Assembly: GCA_900319235.1 (NCBI GenBank)
Contig: ONNR01000028.1
Span: 1 to 49,848 of the forward strand
Direction: 5' to 3'
From: an uncultured Prevotellaceae bacterium
GTDB taxonomy: Bacteria > Bacteroidota > Bacteroidia > Bacteroidales > UBA3663
DNA length: 49,848 nt
Shown piece after piece: positions 15,647 to 23,412 of the stretch. The stretch's first letter is position 1; every line of letters starts with the position of its first letter. The translations under genes were made by a program, and so were the position numbers. Under the pieces are notes generated by a model, which saw nothing but the letters and a program-made list of their open reading frames with translations, was not told the origin of the DNA and made no database searches.

Positions 15647-16786
15647 TTAAAACAACTTCCCGGCACTATGGCCCATGGTCGTTATTGAACTCCTCATTCC
15701 CGTGGCCACGCCATCGCCGAAGCTACGTGCGGAGAACGACACCTCACCTTCTGGGATTATCCAAGATGCCAGGTCAGGGACGATGCCAAGGCACTTGAGT
15801 GCCACAACACTAGCGGCCATGAGGTATCCTGCCGAGAAAAACGTGTTCTTCAGATAGGCCATCGTGGTCTCGCTGTCGGCAACGACGGCAGCAAGATCAT
15901 TGTACTGGATGTTGAGAACTATGTCGAACAATAGCAGGACGTAAAAGCCGACGAAATAGAGCATGGCACCAAAAAAGTGAACCGTCAAGTATCTAACTAT
16001 CCACTTCGACCACGCATTTTCGAACTTCGGAAGAAGCGAGAACGCCCACTGGATCGGGCCGAAGATGGTCAGCATGCCGAGAAGAATCTGCTGGCAGTAT
16101 ATCGTGCCCCACCAACCGATGCGGAAGGTGATAAGTGCGATAAACATGATGATCTTGTCAATGGCCATCATTATACCCGCAATGAGCGTGGTGCGCTGTG
16201 ACTTCGTGATGAGCTGTTCCTGCTCAATGATCGCATCTGCATCGACGGATTGCTGAACACCGGACTCCTTGGCAAGCTGACCGATGGCATTGTAGGCAGC
16301 TTGGATCGTGGAAATCGGATCTGCTGCATTTTCATCAAGCTGGTACATCAGTCTTTGCACGTCCTTCATCCTGTCGCCGACCTGCGCCGCTTCGGCATTG
16401 TAGAGGTCATGCGTGTAGCTGCCGATGGCGTTGGGAATGACGGCGAGAACGTCAAGGATGCAGTCATTGGCTGCACCTCCGGCAATGCCGGTCATCGATG
16501 GCGGGTACCAGAATGCGAGCACGAGGCTGATGGCAAGGGGGCGAAACAACTTGAGCACGTCAATCGGTTCTCGTTTCACCATCATCCTGTACGCCATGCC
16601 TGATAAGAAAATGATGGAGAACAACCCTGCAAGGGCCATCGACATTTCCAGGATCCACCAGAATGGTCCCTGTGAGCCGATGAAGGTCGGGTCGGTCAGG
16701 AACTCGTTCGTGCGAAAAATAACGTCGTCTATCTCCTCCTCAAGGAGGTTTATGCCGAAATCGACAAGTGTGCTGTCACCTTCCAT
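15647..16786 (-). CDS. Conjugative-transfer protein, TraJ-like (Bacteroidetes type)
   Basis: 379 residues with about six to seven transmembrane helices. The first cluster (WWILEMSMALAGLFSIIFLSGMAYRMM) is followed by KREPIDVLKLFRPLAISLVLAFWYP. Central helices (MMAIDKIIMFIALITFRIGWWG) precede the conserved GMLTIFGPIQWAFSLLPKFENAWSKWIVRYL segment. These are features of the Bacteroidetes TraJ family, a VirB6/TrbL-like inner-membrane component of the conjugation channel. No other recognisable type IV secretion genes accompany it except possible small remnants, so it may modify a helper system. It is in a run of same-strand genes with the relaxase. Confidence 0.75.
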   Translation of the reverse strand: MEGDSTLVDFGINLLEEEIDDVIFRTNEFLTDPTFIGSQGPFWWILEMSMALAGLFSIIFLSGMAYRMMVKREPIDVLKLFRPLAISLVLAFWYPPSMTGIAGGAANDCILDVLAVIPNAIGSYTHDLYNAEAAQVGDRMKDVQRLMYQLDENAADPISTIQAAYNAIGQLAKESGVQQSVDADAIIEQEQLITKSQRTTLIAGIMMAIDKIIMFIALITFRIGWWGTIYCQQILLGMLTIFGPIQWAFSLLPKFENAWSKWIVRYLTVHFFGAMLYFVGFYVLLLFDIVLNIQYNDLAAVVADSETTMAYLKNTFFSAGYLMAASVVALKCLGIVPDLASWIIPEGEVSFSARSFGDGVATGMRSSITTMGHSAGKLF

Positions 16787-16833
16787 ATTGTTTAAATGTA
16801 TTATGTGTTAATATTTTCATTTCTTCCCTTTTT

Positions 16834-17160
16834 TCAACGCCTCAGACCCCTGCCTCGTTCCTGCTCCAGGGCGATGCCTCTGAGGGTGTCGCGCAGTCTC
16901 TTGGCCTCGCCATCATCGAGGGAGTCGCGCAGTTCGAGGTACACCTTTTCAGCCATCACCTCGCGGTTGTGGGTGCTGCCCGATAGTCCACCGAATGACA
17001 TGACACGGCCTGCCTCGACCTGTTCCTCATGGTGGGTGAAGTAATCGTTGAAGGCATCCCTCACCCATGGCTCGCTCTTGTGCAGTCCGTTGCCCGTCGC
17101 ATACTCACGGGCGTATCGCAGCACTTCATCCCACTTTTTAATAAGCTCAATGTTTGCCAT
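16834..17160 (-). CDS. Hypothetical protein, relaxase-operon small gene
   Basis: 108 residues from ATG 17160 (MANIELIKKWDEVLRYAREY). An in-frame extension to 17319 overlaps the upstream gene and is not credible. It is helical and charged (KSEPWVRDAFNDYFTHHEEQVEAG, KVYLELRDSLDDGEAKRLRDTLRG), without transmembrane segments or recognised family. It starts 7 bp after the upstream gene and ends 47 bp before the traJ-like gene, so it is probably co-transcribed with transfer genes. Confidence 0.65.
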   Translation of the reverse strand: MANIELIKKWDEVLRYAREYATGNGLHKSEPWVRDAFNDYFTHHEEQVEAGRVMSFGGLSGSTHNREVMAEKVYLELRDSLDDGEAKRLRDTLRGIALEQERGRGLRR

Positions 17161-17167
17161 AACCGAT

Positions 17168-17530
17168 TCAATGCTTAATATCACATTCGTCTGATTGCTG
17201 CAATGGTGCCGAAGGTGCCTGGTGTCTCTTGAAATGCAGCTCCTGCCGCTGCCGCTCCACTGCCGTGGATTGGCTGTTTCGATGCTGCCATGCGTATTGA
17301 ATACGCCTGATCTGTGCACTGGCGATAATGATGCTCAAGGCCAGAAGGAAACCGAAAAATAGCGTCCTATGTCGTTCTGCAAAACGCTGGACGGCTGCTG
17401 TAGCTTTATCCAGGCGCAAGAACTTCGACGTCTTAAGTCCTGCCGCTTCGCTTTCCTCGCGAAGCTTCTGGTAGTTCGGGTCATCCTTGTCAGGTGTCTT
17501 TTCTCCGAAAAGGATTTTTTTGATTTTCAT
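17168..17530 (-). CDS. Single-pass membrane protein, putative mobilisation accessory
   Basis: 120 residues. A charged N-terminal half (FGEKTPDKDDPNYQKLREES) is followed by one transmembrane helix (about 75-95, TLFFGFLLALSIIIASAQI) and a polar Gln/His-rich tail. Size and position directly after the relaxase suggest a membrane partner in transfer, but no family is recognised. 60 bp separate it from the relaxase stop. Confidence 0.6.
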   Translation of the reverse strand: MKIKKILFGEKTPDKDDPNYQKLREESEAAGLKTSKFLRLDKATAAVQRFAERHRTLFFGFLLALSIIIASAQIRRIQYAWQHRNSQSTAVERQRQELHFKRHQAPSAPLQQSDECDIKH

Positions 17531-17590
17531 TGTTTTATGGATTGTGGGCAGGTGGTTAGACTGCCCGTTACCTATATTATTAGTATCTTT

Positions 17591-19096
17591 TTAACGGCCA
17601 CGGCTTCTACGCAGACCCGGCTTCATCATTGCGGCTGCCTGTCTGATGCACCTGCGCCACCACTGGTCATCATCGTCATCCTTTTTCCTTCCCCATCCGG
17701 ACATGCTGCCGCCACCTCCTCCGCCATGGGATTCCGCGTATTGCGTGGCTTCATTTACGTAGTTGATTGCAAGTAGCAAAGCGGTTCCGATGACATCGTT
17801 GGCCTTGTCTGCAAGGTCGTAGAATCCCGATTCATGCAGGGCATCCCTCTGATCCCGATCCAGAGAATCAAGCACCGGCTCGAAGGCTTCCGACATCATT
17901 TTGTAGAAGGTGCCGTTGATGTTGGCAATGACACGTTCCGCTTCGACTCGGACATTGTCATTGACCGTCGCGAGCAGATGCGCGTGCTGCTTCTTCAGAT
18001 CATCGATCTTGACGGATGTGTCCGTCTCCTCGGCCTTCATCTGGTCCAGCTTTTCCTTTGCCTGGGTCAAGAGGGCAATGGTGTTGTCAAGCATCTGCTT
18101 GCGTTCGTCCAGCTTACTGTTTACAGTTTCCATTTCCTTGCGAAGTTTGTTTATTTTTTTTACCAGTTCTTCCGGATTCTGACCCTCTACTCCCAACAGC
18201 TTGCCGAGCTCGTCCAATTCTGCCTCGATCTCCTCCTTGTGCTTCTGGAGGTTCTCGATCATTGTTGTGAAGCTCTTTCGTTTCCTCTCCTCCGTCGCTA
18301 TCTGCTTCTTCAGTCCTTCAACGGTGTCTTCAAGCTTCTGGACATCCCTTACGAGATCGCTCTTGTACTGTTCCATCGAACGGTTCTTGGCCTTTGTCTC
18401 CCTGGTGGAATTGCCTCGTTCCAGACCCCATTGCAGGTTGACCTCAATGCTGAAATCCGTATGAAGCTGATGAAACCTTTCCTGTTCCTCCTTCTTGCCC
18501 TCGCCGAACCTGAATCGCCATGATATCCTGTTTCGGTTCGGGTCAACCGGCAGCAGTGCGCAGTGGATATGGGGATTGATCTCGTCAAGATGGACATAGA
18601 AGCTCACGATGTTTTCCTCGCCGAACTTGCGGCATACGAACCTATATACATCCAACGCCCATTTCTCGATACCCTCCTTTCTTGTTATGTTGGAATTGTC
18701 CGCGCCCTTTGACAGATCCACCTTCTGGTCTCCAAAGGCAATCTCGTGCATCCTCTTCCTGTTGCCCCCGAATATGAACTGGGCAAGAATGTTCTGTTTC
18801 CTCTTCACATCCTTCCTTGCGTTCGGATTTGGAATGCCTCGGGCTTCCAGAATGTCATTCATCTTCTGGCCAATTGTCCGCGAAGTGTCTATGGGTTGTA
18901 TCTTGCCTCCCTTGGTCACTTCGAAATTCAGATGTACGCGCGTCGGGTCGTAGTTGGCCGTGCTGTCATTCGCCTTTTGCTGAAGGAAATCCCTTGACCA
19001 TTTCCGCTGCTGCTCGTTGCTCTCAGCTCCCGATATGCCGTCCTTGTTCTTGCGGATATCCATCACCTGCTTGGCACCGCTTATTGTATTTGCCAT
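17591..19096 (-). CDS. mob: MOBV-family relaxase (Pre/Mob)
   Basis: 501 residues. The N-terminal relaxase domain (about 1-230) ends with the metal-binding HLDEINPHIH (169-178), the MOBV HxDExxPHxH motif. It would nick oriT and carry the strand into the recipient; the nucleophile is not identified here. Residues about 245-400 are a long coiled coil (EDTVEGLKKQIATEERKRKS ... VNSKLDERKQ). The C-terminus is Gly/Asp-rich, then basic. Upstream is the HTH gene. oriT is probably nearby, but I cannot pinpoint it. Confidence 0.9.
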   Translation of the reverse strand: MANTISGAKQVMDIRKNKDGISGAESNEQQRKWSRDFLQQKANDSTANYDPTRVHLNFEVTKGGKIQPIDTSRTIGQKMNDILEARGIPNPNARKDVKRKQNILAQFIFGGNRKRMHEIAFGDQKVDLSKGADNSNITRKEGIEKWALDVYRFVCRKFGEENIVSFYVHLDEINPHIHCALLPVDPNRNRISWRFRFGEGKKEEQERFHQLHTDFSIEVNLQWGLERGNSTRETKAKNRSMEQYKSDLVRDVQKLEDTVEGLKKQIATEERKRKSFTTMIENLQKHKEEIEAELDELGKLLGVEGQNPEELVKKINKLRKEMETVNSKLDERKQMLDNTIALLTQAKEKLDQMKAEETDTSVKIDDLKKQHAHLLATVNDNVRVEAERVIANINGTFYKMMSEAFEPVLDSLDRDQRDALHESGFYDLADKANDVIGTALLLAINYVNEATQYAESHGGGGGGSMSGWGRKKDDDDDQWWRRCIRQAAAMMKPGLRRSRGR

Positions 19097-19115
19097 TATT
19101 TATTTTATAATAAGT

Positions 19116-19511
19116 TTATTTCTTCCCTTTATTGATAATGCGCATGACATCGGCATATCTGTATCTGCGCTGATTTACAATTCCATCGCCTACCTGTATC
19201 GGTACGAGATAGCCCTTCTTGCCCCATCGCCAAAGTGTAGGCAATGAGATCTTCAGCAGATCGATAGTTTCCCTCGCAGTTAGGATTCTATTGCACGATG
19301 TATCATTCTCGTTTCCGTCATCATCGCAGATTCCGCCTGCTGGTACAGGTGTAGGAATTTGCCGCCTAACTTCTTCAGCTACCGAAATGGCAAATTCTCT
19401 CAGATCTTGAGCTGTCACCATTAGAATTGGATTCTGGTCGGCGGCCATAGCTTTTGCCAATTTTTGAAATAAGTTATTGCTCATATTATTTAAAAGTGGG
19501 GTAATATCCAT
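19116..19511 (-). CDS. HTH (excisionase/MerR-like, HTH_17) protein
   Basis: 131 residues. A C-terminal helix-turn-helix of the excisionase type is clear: ILTARETIDLLKISLPTLWRWGKKGYLVPIQVG ... RYRYADVMRII. The first 70 residues form a helical, linker-like region. A second possible start is Met-10 (MSNNLFQ). Proteins of this type act as recombination directionality factors or regulators on Bacteroides elements. It sits 19 bp upstream of the relaxase, with a -7 box (TATCTTTG on the minus strand, 19546-19553) 35 bp ahead of its start. Confidence 0.8.
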   Translation of the reverse strand: MDITPLLNNMSNNLFQKLAKAMAADQNPILMVTAQDLREFAISVAEEVRRQIPTPVPAGGICDDDGNENDTSCNRILTARETIDLLKISLPTLWRWGKKGYLVPIQVGDGIVNQRRYRYADVMRIINKGKK

Positions 19512-19545
19512 CGGTGTTCCAGTCCCCTTTCATGGAATCACAAAA

Positions 19546-19553
19546 CAAAGATA
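19546..19553 (-). promoter_or_regulatory. -7 box for the HTH-relaxase operon
   Basis: Minus strand TATCTTTG. The -33 region is not clear. The following leader is about 30 nt. Confidence 0.55.
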
Positions 19554-19632
19554 GTTGTTTCAAACCATTTCTATATCGTTAATTAAAAAAAGAGGGGAAA
19601 AGGATTAAAAAAAATTCAATATTTTCACTCAA

Positions 19633-19836
19633 AATCGTTGATAAAGACATTTTATCAACTCAATTTTTGAAAAAGTTTACAAAAGTTTACAAAGCTTTAT
19701 TTTCCCTTAACTTTGCAATGAAATTGATTTGGAATGCCTCATTGACATATGCTCATGCTTTGCAACTAATACAGATAGCCCCAGCACATATATTTGTGCC
19801 GGGGCTACCTATTAAGAGCTTGCTCATTTGTATTAG
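19633..19836 (+). other. Structured intergenic region: inverted repeats and candidate RNA or oriT
   Basis: A perfect inverted repeat (GTTGATAAA / TTTATCAAC, 19638-19660) is followed by two direct AGTTTACAAA copies and a plus-strand -7-like TAACTTTG (19708-19715). Then comes a nested stem: CTAATACA / TGTATTAG (19766-19773, 19829-19836) enclosing AGCCCC-GCAC / GTGC-GGGGCT (19777-19806). This could be a small RNA or the transfer origin, as it lies upstream of the relaxase operon. Confidence 0.45.
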
Positions 19837-19854
19837 AAAAGAGGGAAGGTTTTG

Positions 19855-19898
19855 AAAAAACGCATAGCCTAATATGCGTTAACATTCGTTAACGCACA
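19855..19898 (-). terminator. Terminator of the unknown cargo gene, with overlapping alternative hairpin
   Basis: On the minus strand CGCATA..TATGCG is followed by TTTTTT (19855-19860). The strand GCGTTAAC of this stem can instead pair with GTTAACGC (perfect 8 bp), giving two mutually exclusive hairpins. Confidence 0.6.
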
Positions 19899-19938
19899 AT
19901 GGGCCACCTCTCCTTGGGAGTTCCATCGGGGAGCAAGC

Positions 19939-21051
19939 TCAGGTAGATTTCAGGATTTCCTTTAACTCACAATATATAGAATAAAAGGTTTCATTTATAA
20001 CCAACTTATCAATCTGAGCCGTCCACCCTTGTTCGACATATCGCTTGTAAGTCGAGAATAGCTTACTGGTGTCTCTGGAATATGCCCCCTTGTTATGGGG
20101 AACGTTTTCGAACTCCAATCTCACTATTGCAATTGGTGGCTCTTCATTGAAACACATATTGCAATAGGCCGCAAGAATGGCTTTGTATGCATTAACCTGG
20201 CTGTCTGCATAGGCGTGCATTTTCAATCTTAGTTTTGATATAGTGTGTTCAGAAAGTTTTCCATGCCAGGGAAGAAGCCCATTCCCCTCATCTTCATAGT
20301 TAATTGCCAGAGCCACACCATATGGTGGAAACTGACAATCTTTTTTCATGTCACGAATACAACGATTAACATTATTAAAACAATCACATAACTTTTCATA
20401 ATTATGTTCCCCGGCCATGGATTTAAATTTTTCCTCAGCCGCACATAATGCCAGATTATCAATGAATGGGTCTTCTATCAATCGACCTATTTGATAATGA
20501 TCATCACGTAGTTCAAACTGTCTATAAATAGAATCTATAAAAATAATCTTAGCTTCTTGTTCTATAAATCGAAGATAGGAAGAAAAAGAATCCTTGTCAG
20601 AATAATAATATATTGCATTTTGCTTAGCTAAATGGTTGTTATTAAATTGCCATCGGAAAACAGAAAATAGACAAAGTAAATAAAGTTGATTCTTTAAATT
20701 TTCTATTTCCAACATACTAATCTGTTTAATGATAGAAAGACCGACACCATGATTTAGGGCATAGGCATTAGTTAGATTTTGTCTTTTAGTTTGGATTTCA
20801 AACATAGCATCGTAATCCATGTTTGCCAAAACTTGACCGTATTTTTTCCTCAGATCTATAAGTTCGGATATGATTGCATCATCATTCTTCCACCTATAAT
20901 CATTAGCTAGTTCTGCCAATAAGTCAATGGAACGGTCAGGAATGCTCATGGCAGAAGTGAAATACTCTGGTTTAGCTTCATGATAAATTTCATATTCTTG
21001 ACCGTAACGAAGAGGCATAAACGTCATATTATTAGAATTTATCTCATTCAT
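19939..21051 (-). CDS. Hypothetical protein, AT-rich cargo gene
   Basis: 370 residues, mostly helical, with no recognised family. Visible features: no signal peptide, one hydrophobic stretch (NQLYLLCLFSVFRWQF, about 117-132), several Cys (CAAEEK, CDCFNN, CNMCF) and a C-terminal region with FENVPHNKGAYSRDTSKL. Its base composition is clearly more AT-rich than the relaxase or integrase, suggesting later acquisition as cargo. It is transcribed alone: a terminator follows and the next gene upstream is 150 bp away. A defence function is possible from position only. Confidence 0.65.
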   Translation of the reverse strand: MNEINSNNMTFMPLRYGQEYEIYHEAKPEYFTSAMSIPDRSIDLLAELANDYRWKNDDAIISELIDLRKKYGQVLANMDYDAMFEIQTKRQNLTNAYALNHGVGLSIIKQISMLEIENLKNQLYLLCLFSVFRWQFNNNHLAKQNAIYYYSDKDSFSSYLRFIEQEAKIIFIDSIYRQFELRDDHYQIGRLIEDPFIDNLALCAAEEKFKSMAGEHNYEKLCDCFNNVNRCIRDMKKDCQFPPYGVALAINYEDEGNGLLPWHGKLSEHTISKLRLKMHAYADSQVNAYKAILAAYCNMCFNEEPPIAIVRLEFENVPHNKGAYSRDTSKLFSTYKRYVEQGWTAQIDKLVINETFYSIYCELKEILKST

Positions 21052-21154
21052 GTTTTTTCCAATTTTACTTATCTCCTAAATTTCATTCTTAAGATCTTCT
21101 TCTATGTTTTTCTATACAGGACATGTGCCTTGCGTTAAGAGGTGTTACAGCGGA

Positions 21155-21185
21155 GGACGATAAGTTCTGGATCAACTTATCGTCC
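21155..21185 (-). terminator. Strong hairpin after the small acidic gene
   Basis: GGACGATAAGTT and AACTTATCGTCC form a perfect 12-bp stem with a 7-nt loop, 14 bp beyond the stop of the 21199-21453 gene. There is no U-run on either strand, so it may stabilise the mRNA 3' end or bind protein. Confidence 0.5.
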
Positions 21186-21198
21186 TTCATCTGTTGGT

Positions 21199-21453
21199 TT
21201 ACGATTTATCACTTTCAGCTTCTTCCATTTCGTCGAAAGCGTCGATGAGATCCCGTAATGCTTCCATAGCCTGCGGCAGTTCCTCTTCGCCCTGGCAAAT
21301 ATCGTCTTCCCCGAGATCGAGTAGGATGTAATTGGTCAAACGTGTGTAAACAAGCGACAGCAGTCTACGTGCCTGACGTGGGGTATAGCTGTCTGTAAAC
21401 GCTTTCAGTTGCGGTGTTTTAGCCTCCGCGTAGGCATTAATTTTTGTAGCCAT
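21199..21453 (-). CDS. Small acidic protein, unknown
   Basis: 84 residues: a basic, helical first half (TPRQARRLLSLVYTRLTNYILLDLG) and a very acidic second half (EEELPQAMEALRDLIDAFDEMEEAESD). It lies 73 bp downstream of the integrase stop on the same strand, at a position often held by small regulators. No family recognised. Confidence 0.6.
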   Translation of the reverse strand: MATKINAYAEAKTPQLKAFTDSYTPRQARRLLSLVYTRLTNYILLDLGEDDICQGEEELPQAMEALRDLIDAFDEMEEAESDKS

Positions 21454-21525
21454 AGATAAAATAATAAAATGGTTAATTTTAATTCTATATGTTATAATGT
21501 TAGCGCGTGCGCGCGTTATTATTGT

Positions 21526-23013
21526 TTAATCACTAATTGCCGAAATAACGTTCTTCAGATCCTCGTCATCTATCCGCCTATATCTGCTGAACGCCTTGGA
21601 ACCCGGCACATGACCAGACATCGCGCCTATGAGGTTGGGGTCTTTGACGGCCTTGTATGCTGCACCGACGAATGTTCGCCGTGCCATGTGGCTGGATGCA
21701 ATCTCACTGATGGGAACCAGCTCATTCTGTCCCGTTACACTATTTCGGACAACTACGGTTCGATTGATGCTGCAAACCCGAAATACCTCACGAATTGCCT
21801 CATTGTACTTTTGGGCTGATATGTACGGGAACAACCTGCCCGACGCGTCAACTCCCTCATATTTACGCACGAGTGCCAAAGCCCGATCGGATAGAGGCAC
21901 ACGTGGTCTGACTTGCTGTGTATGATCTTTTGTTTTTGCCGGCACATATTCCAGAATGCCGTCATTAATGTTGGCCGATGTCAGTTTTAAAAGATCTCCG
22001 ACACGGCAGCCAGTCAAGCATTGAAAGATGAAGATGTCACGCTGCTGTTGCAGATGGACTGGAGCAGCTGACAGGTCATAGTCAGCTATCCGATCACGTT
22101 CTTCCTTCGTTAAATAGATAGGTAGGCCATAGATTTCCGCACCTAGTTCCAACCTTTTAAGTGGATTATTGAGTGTAATACCTTGTCTGATGTGCCAATT
22201 ATATACTGCCTTCAACTGCTTCATGACAGTGATGACATAATTGAGCCCTCGATCCGCAATTTTTTTGGGATGTTTCGGACTCCTTGCCAAAGGATAAGCT
22301 TTTAATATTCTAGAAAATAGCCTATAATGCTTTTTCGCAATGCTCCCTTCATTTCTGACATAAACCATGAACTCCTCCATATCCTCCAGGGATATGGTGT
22401 CAAGATACATGCTGTAGCCTTTGTCGGATGATTCTTGTTTGTACATCGTAAATCTCTGAACCATGCCAATAAGGACCTTATAGGCATACGACCGGCCGCG
22501 ACTGAACTTCTGATGAGCGAGGAAGAAATCAATTGCATTGGGTAGCGCGGTCTTTTCTTTGGCCTTCTCCATTTCCTCAGCTTCCTTTGCTTTCTTTTCC
22601 TCGTTTTTGAGAATCTGATCAATTCTCATGGCATTTTCAATCTTTGACAAAGTAAGTCCATTTATTTCCAAATGAATGGCATCGTTGTCCTGAAGTATCA
22701 TAACGTAACGAATCCATTCCTTCGTGAGAGGTCGGCCATCGGGCGTGCCGGCTGCGGCAATGCTCATGACACGATTAATCAGGTAATCGAGTTCTGCCTT
22801 TGCTCTGGACGCTTCATAAAACCGCTCCTGATTATACCTATTATTAGTGGGTATGATTATGTCCTCTTTTTCAAGATCGAACATATCTTCCTTGACGGAT
22901 ATGCCAGACTTCATTCGGAACACAGTGGAATGACCGAACAAGAACCTGAGCAAGATCTGCCGTCTTCCGTCAATGTTCTCCTTTTTCGATAAAGATTTCT
23001 CAATTTTTGCCAT
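21526..23013 (-). CDS. int: Tyrosine recombinase / integrase of the element
   Basis: 495 residues from ATG 23013 (MAKIEKSLSKKENIDGRRQILL); a longer frame to 23121 is not needed. The N-terminal arm-binding and SAM-like core-binding parts (about 1-280) precede the catalytic domain: Arg in TGCRVGDLLKL, H442-x-x-R445 (HMARRTF), H468 (SGHVPGS) and nucleophile Y478 (FSRYRRI). Structure and length match Bacteroidetes integrases of tRNA-targeting elements. The gene lies beside the intact tRNA-Arg and is flanked by the arm-type repeats at 23079-23104. Confidence 0.94.
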   Translation of the reverse strand: MAKIEKSLSKKENIDGRRQILLRFLFGHSTVFRMKSGISVKEDMFDLEKEDIIIPTNNRYNQERFYEASRAKAELDYLINRVMSIAAAGTPDGRPLTKEWIRYVMILQDNDAIHLEINGLTLSKIENAMRIDQILKNEEKKAKEAEEMEKAKEKTALPNAIDFFLAHQKFSRGRSYAYKVLIGMVQRFTMYKQESSDKGYSMYLDTISLEDMEEFMVYVRNEGSIAKKHYRLFSRILKAYPLARSPKHPKKIADRGLNYVITVMKQLKAVYNWHIRQGITLNNPLKRLELGAEIYGLPIYLTKEERDRIADYDLSAAPVHLQQQRDIFIFQCLTGCRVGDLLKLTSANINDGILEYVPAKTKDHTQQVRPRVPLSDRALALVRKYEGVDASGRLFPYISAQKYNEAIREVFRVCSINRTVVVRNSVTGQNELVPISEIASSHMARRTFVGAAYKAVKDPNLIGAMSGHVPGSKAFSRYRRIDDEDLKNVISAISD

Positions 23014-23078
23014 ATAAATTAACTTTTGATGGCACAAATTTATAACGGAAAAAACAAAAATCCAAATTTCATCAAACA

Positions 23079-23104
23079 TTTTTGTCAGCGTTTTTGTCAG
23101 CAAA
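23079..23104 (+). repeat. Right arm-type site pair (TTTTTGTCAGC repeats)
   Basis: Two direct copies of TTTTTGTCAGC 12 bp apart, between the integrase start and the tRNA. A matching pair is at 8855-8878, near the other end of the element. Confidence 0.65.
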
Positions 23105-23204
23105 TCTGAAAAAAAATGCAATTTTAGAAAAAATAGGTTGTAATAGCTATTTCATCTAACTTGCTGAAAACCAATTTCAAAGCATTACAAGCCAGTTTCA
23201 AAGA

Positions 23205-23237
23205 AAAGCACCCCAAAAAATCATTTTAGGGTGCTTT
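23205..23237 (-). terminator. Terminator downstream of tRNA-Arg
   Basis: AAAGCACCC / GGGTGCTTT with a 15-nt loop. On the minus strand it follows the tRNA by 1-2 nt and continues into TTTTCTTT. Since it lies inside the element, the element itself supplies the 3' end of the tRNA transcript. Confidence 0.7.
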
Positions 23238-23238
23238 G

Positions 23239-23310
23239 TAGTCCCATACGGAGTCGAACCGTAATCGAAGGAACCGGAATCCTTTATTCTATCCATTGAA
23301 CTATGGGACC
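23239..23310 (-). tRNA. tRNA-Arg (anticodon CCG)
   Basis: The minus strand folds as a cloverleaf: acceptor GGTCCCA / TGGGACT, D-arm with TTCAATGGATAGAA, anticodon stem AAGGA / TCCTT with loop TTCCGGT (anticodon CCG), and T-arm TACGG TTCGACT CCGTA. CCA is not encoded. Its 3' end contains the 12-bp att repeat. A promoter with exact spacing lies just upstream. Confidence 0.95.
23242..23253. other. Right attachment site within tRNA-Arg
   Basis: TCCCATACGGAG, identical to 8775-8786. It spans the 3' side of the T-stem and acceptor stem of the tRNA, so the tRNA is preserved after integration. Confidence 0.65.
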
Positions 23311-23329
23311 GTTGCCGAAATTGCGGGTG

Positions 23330-23361
23330 CAAAGATACGGCAAAAAAATTATAAAAGCAAA
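23330..23361 (-). promoter_or_regulatory. Promoter of tRNA-Arg
   Basis: Minus strand -7 TATCTTTG (23330-23337) and -33 TTTG (23358-23361), 20 bp apart. Confidence 0.75.
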
Positions 23362-23398
23362 TTCTTGGAGCAAAAAATGCATTTTGCCCCAAGAATTG
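23360..23398 (-). terminator. Terminator of the pectate lyase gene
   Basis: AATTCTTGG-GCAAAA / TTTTGC-CCAAGAATT forms a long stem. On the minus strand it is followed by TGCTTTTATAATTTTTTT. It overlaps the tRNA promoter -33 box by two bases. Confidence 0.7.
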
Positions 23399-23412
23399 TG
23401 TTGTGCCCGGAC

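Larger units (their letters stand above)
8775..23253. mobile_element. Integrative mobilisable element inserted at tRNA-Arg(CCG)
   Basis: About 14.5 kb between two copies of TCCCATACGGAG, the right copy being part of the intact tRNA-Arg. Near each end, inside the repeats, lies a same-orientation pair of GTCAGC motifs (8855-8878 and 23079-23104), likely arm-type integrase sites. Contents from right to left: integrase, two cargo genes, an excisionase-like HTH gene, a MOBV relaxase, three small or membrane transfer genes, a RecA-fold ATPase, a truncated parA, a nuclease-like gene, a winged-helix gene, a DUF2493 gene, two sRNA paralogues and yefM-yoeB. It lacks a full type IV secretion system, so it is probably mobilised in trans. 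Confidence 0.75.

Noticed and set aside
23079..23104. Target-site duplication of an insertion sequence
   Set aside because: The repeats lie inside the element near each att and occur as pairs; no transposase is present, so arm-type integrase sites fit better.
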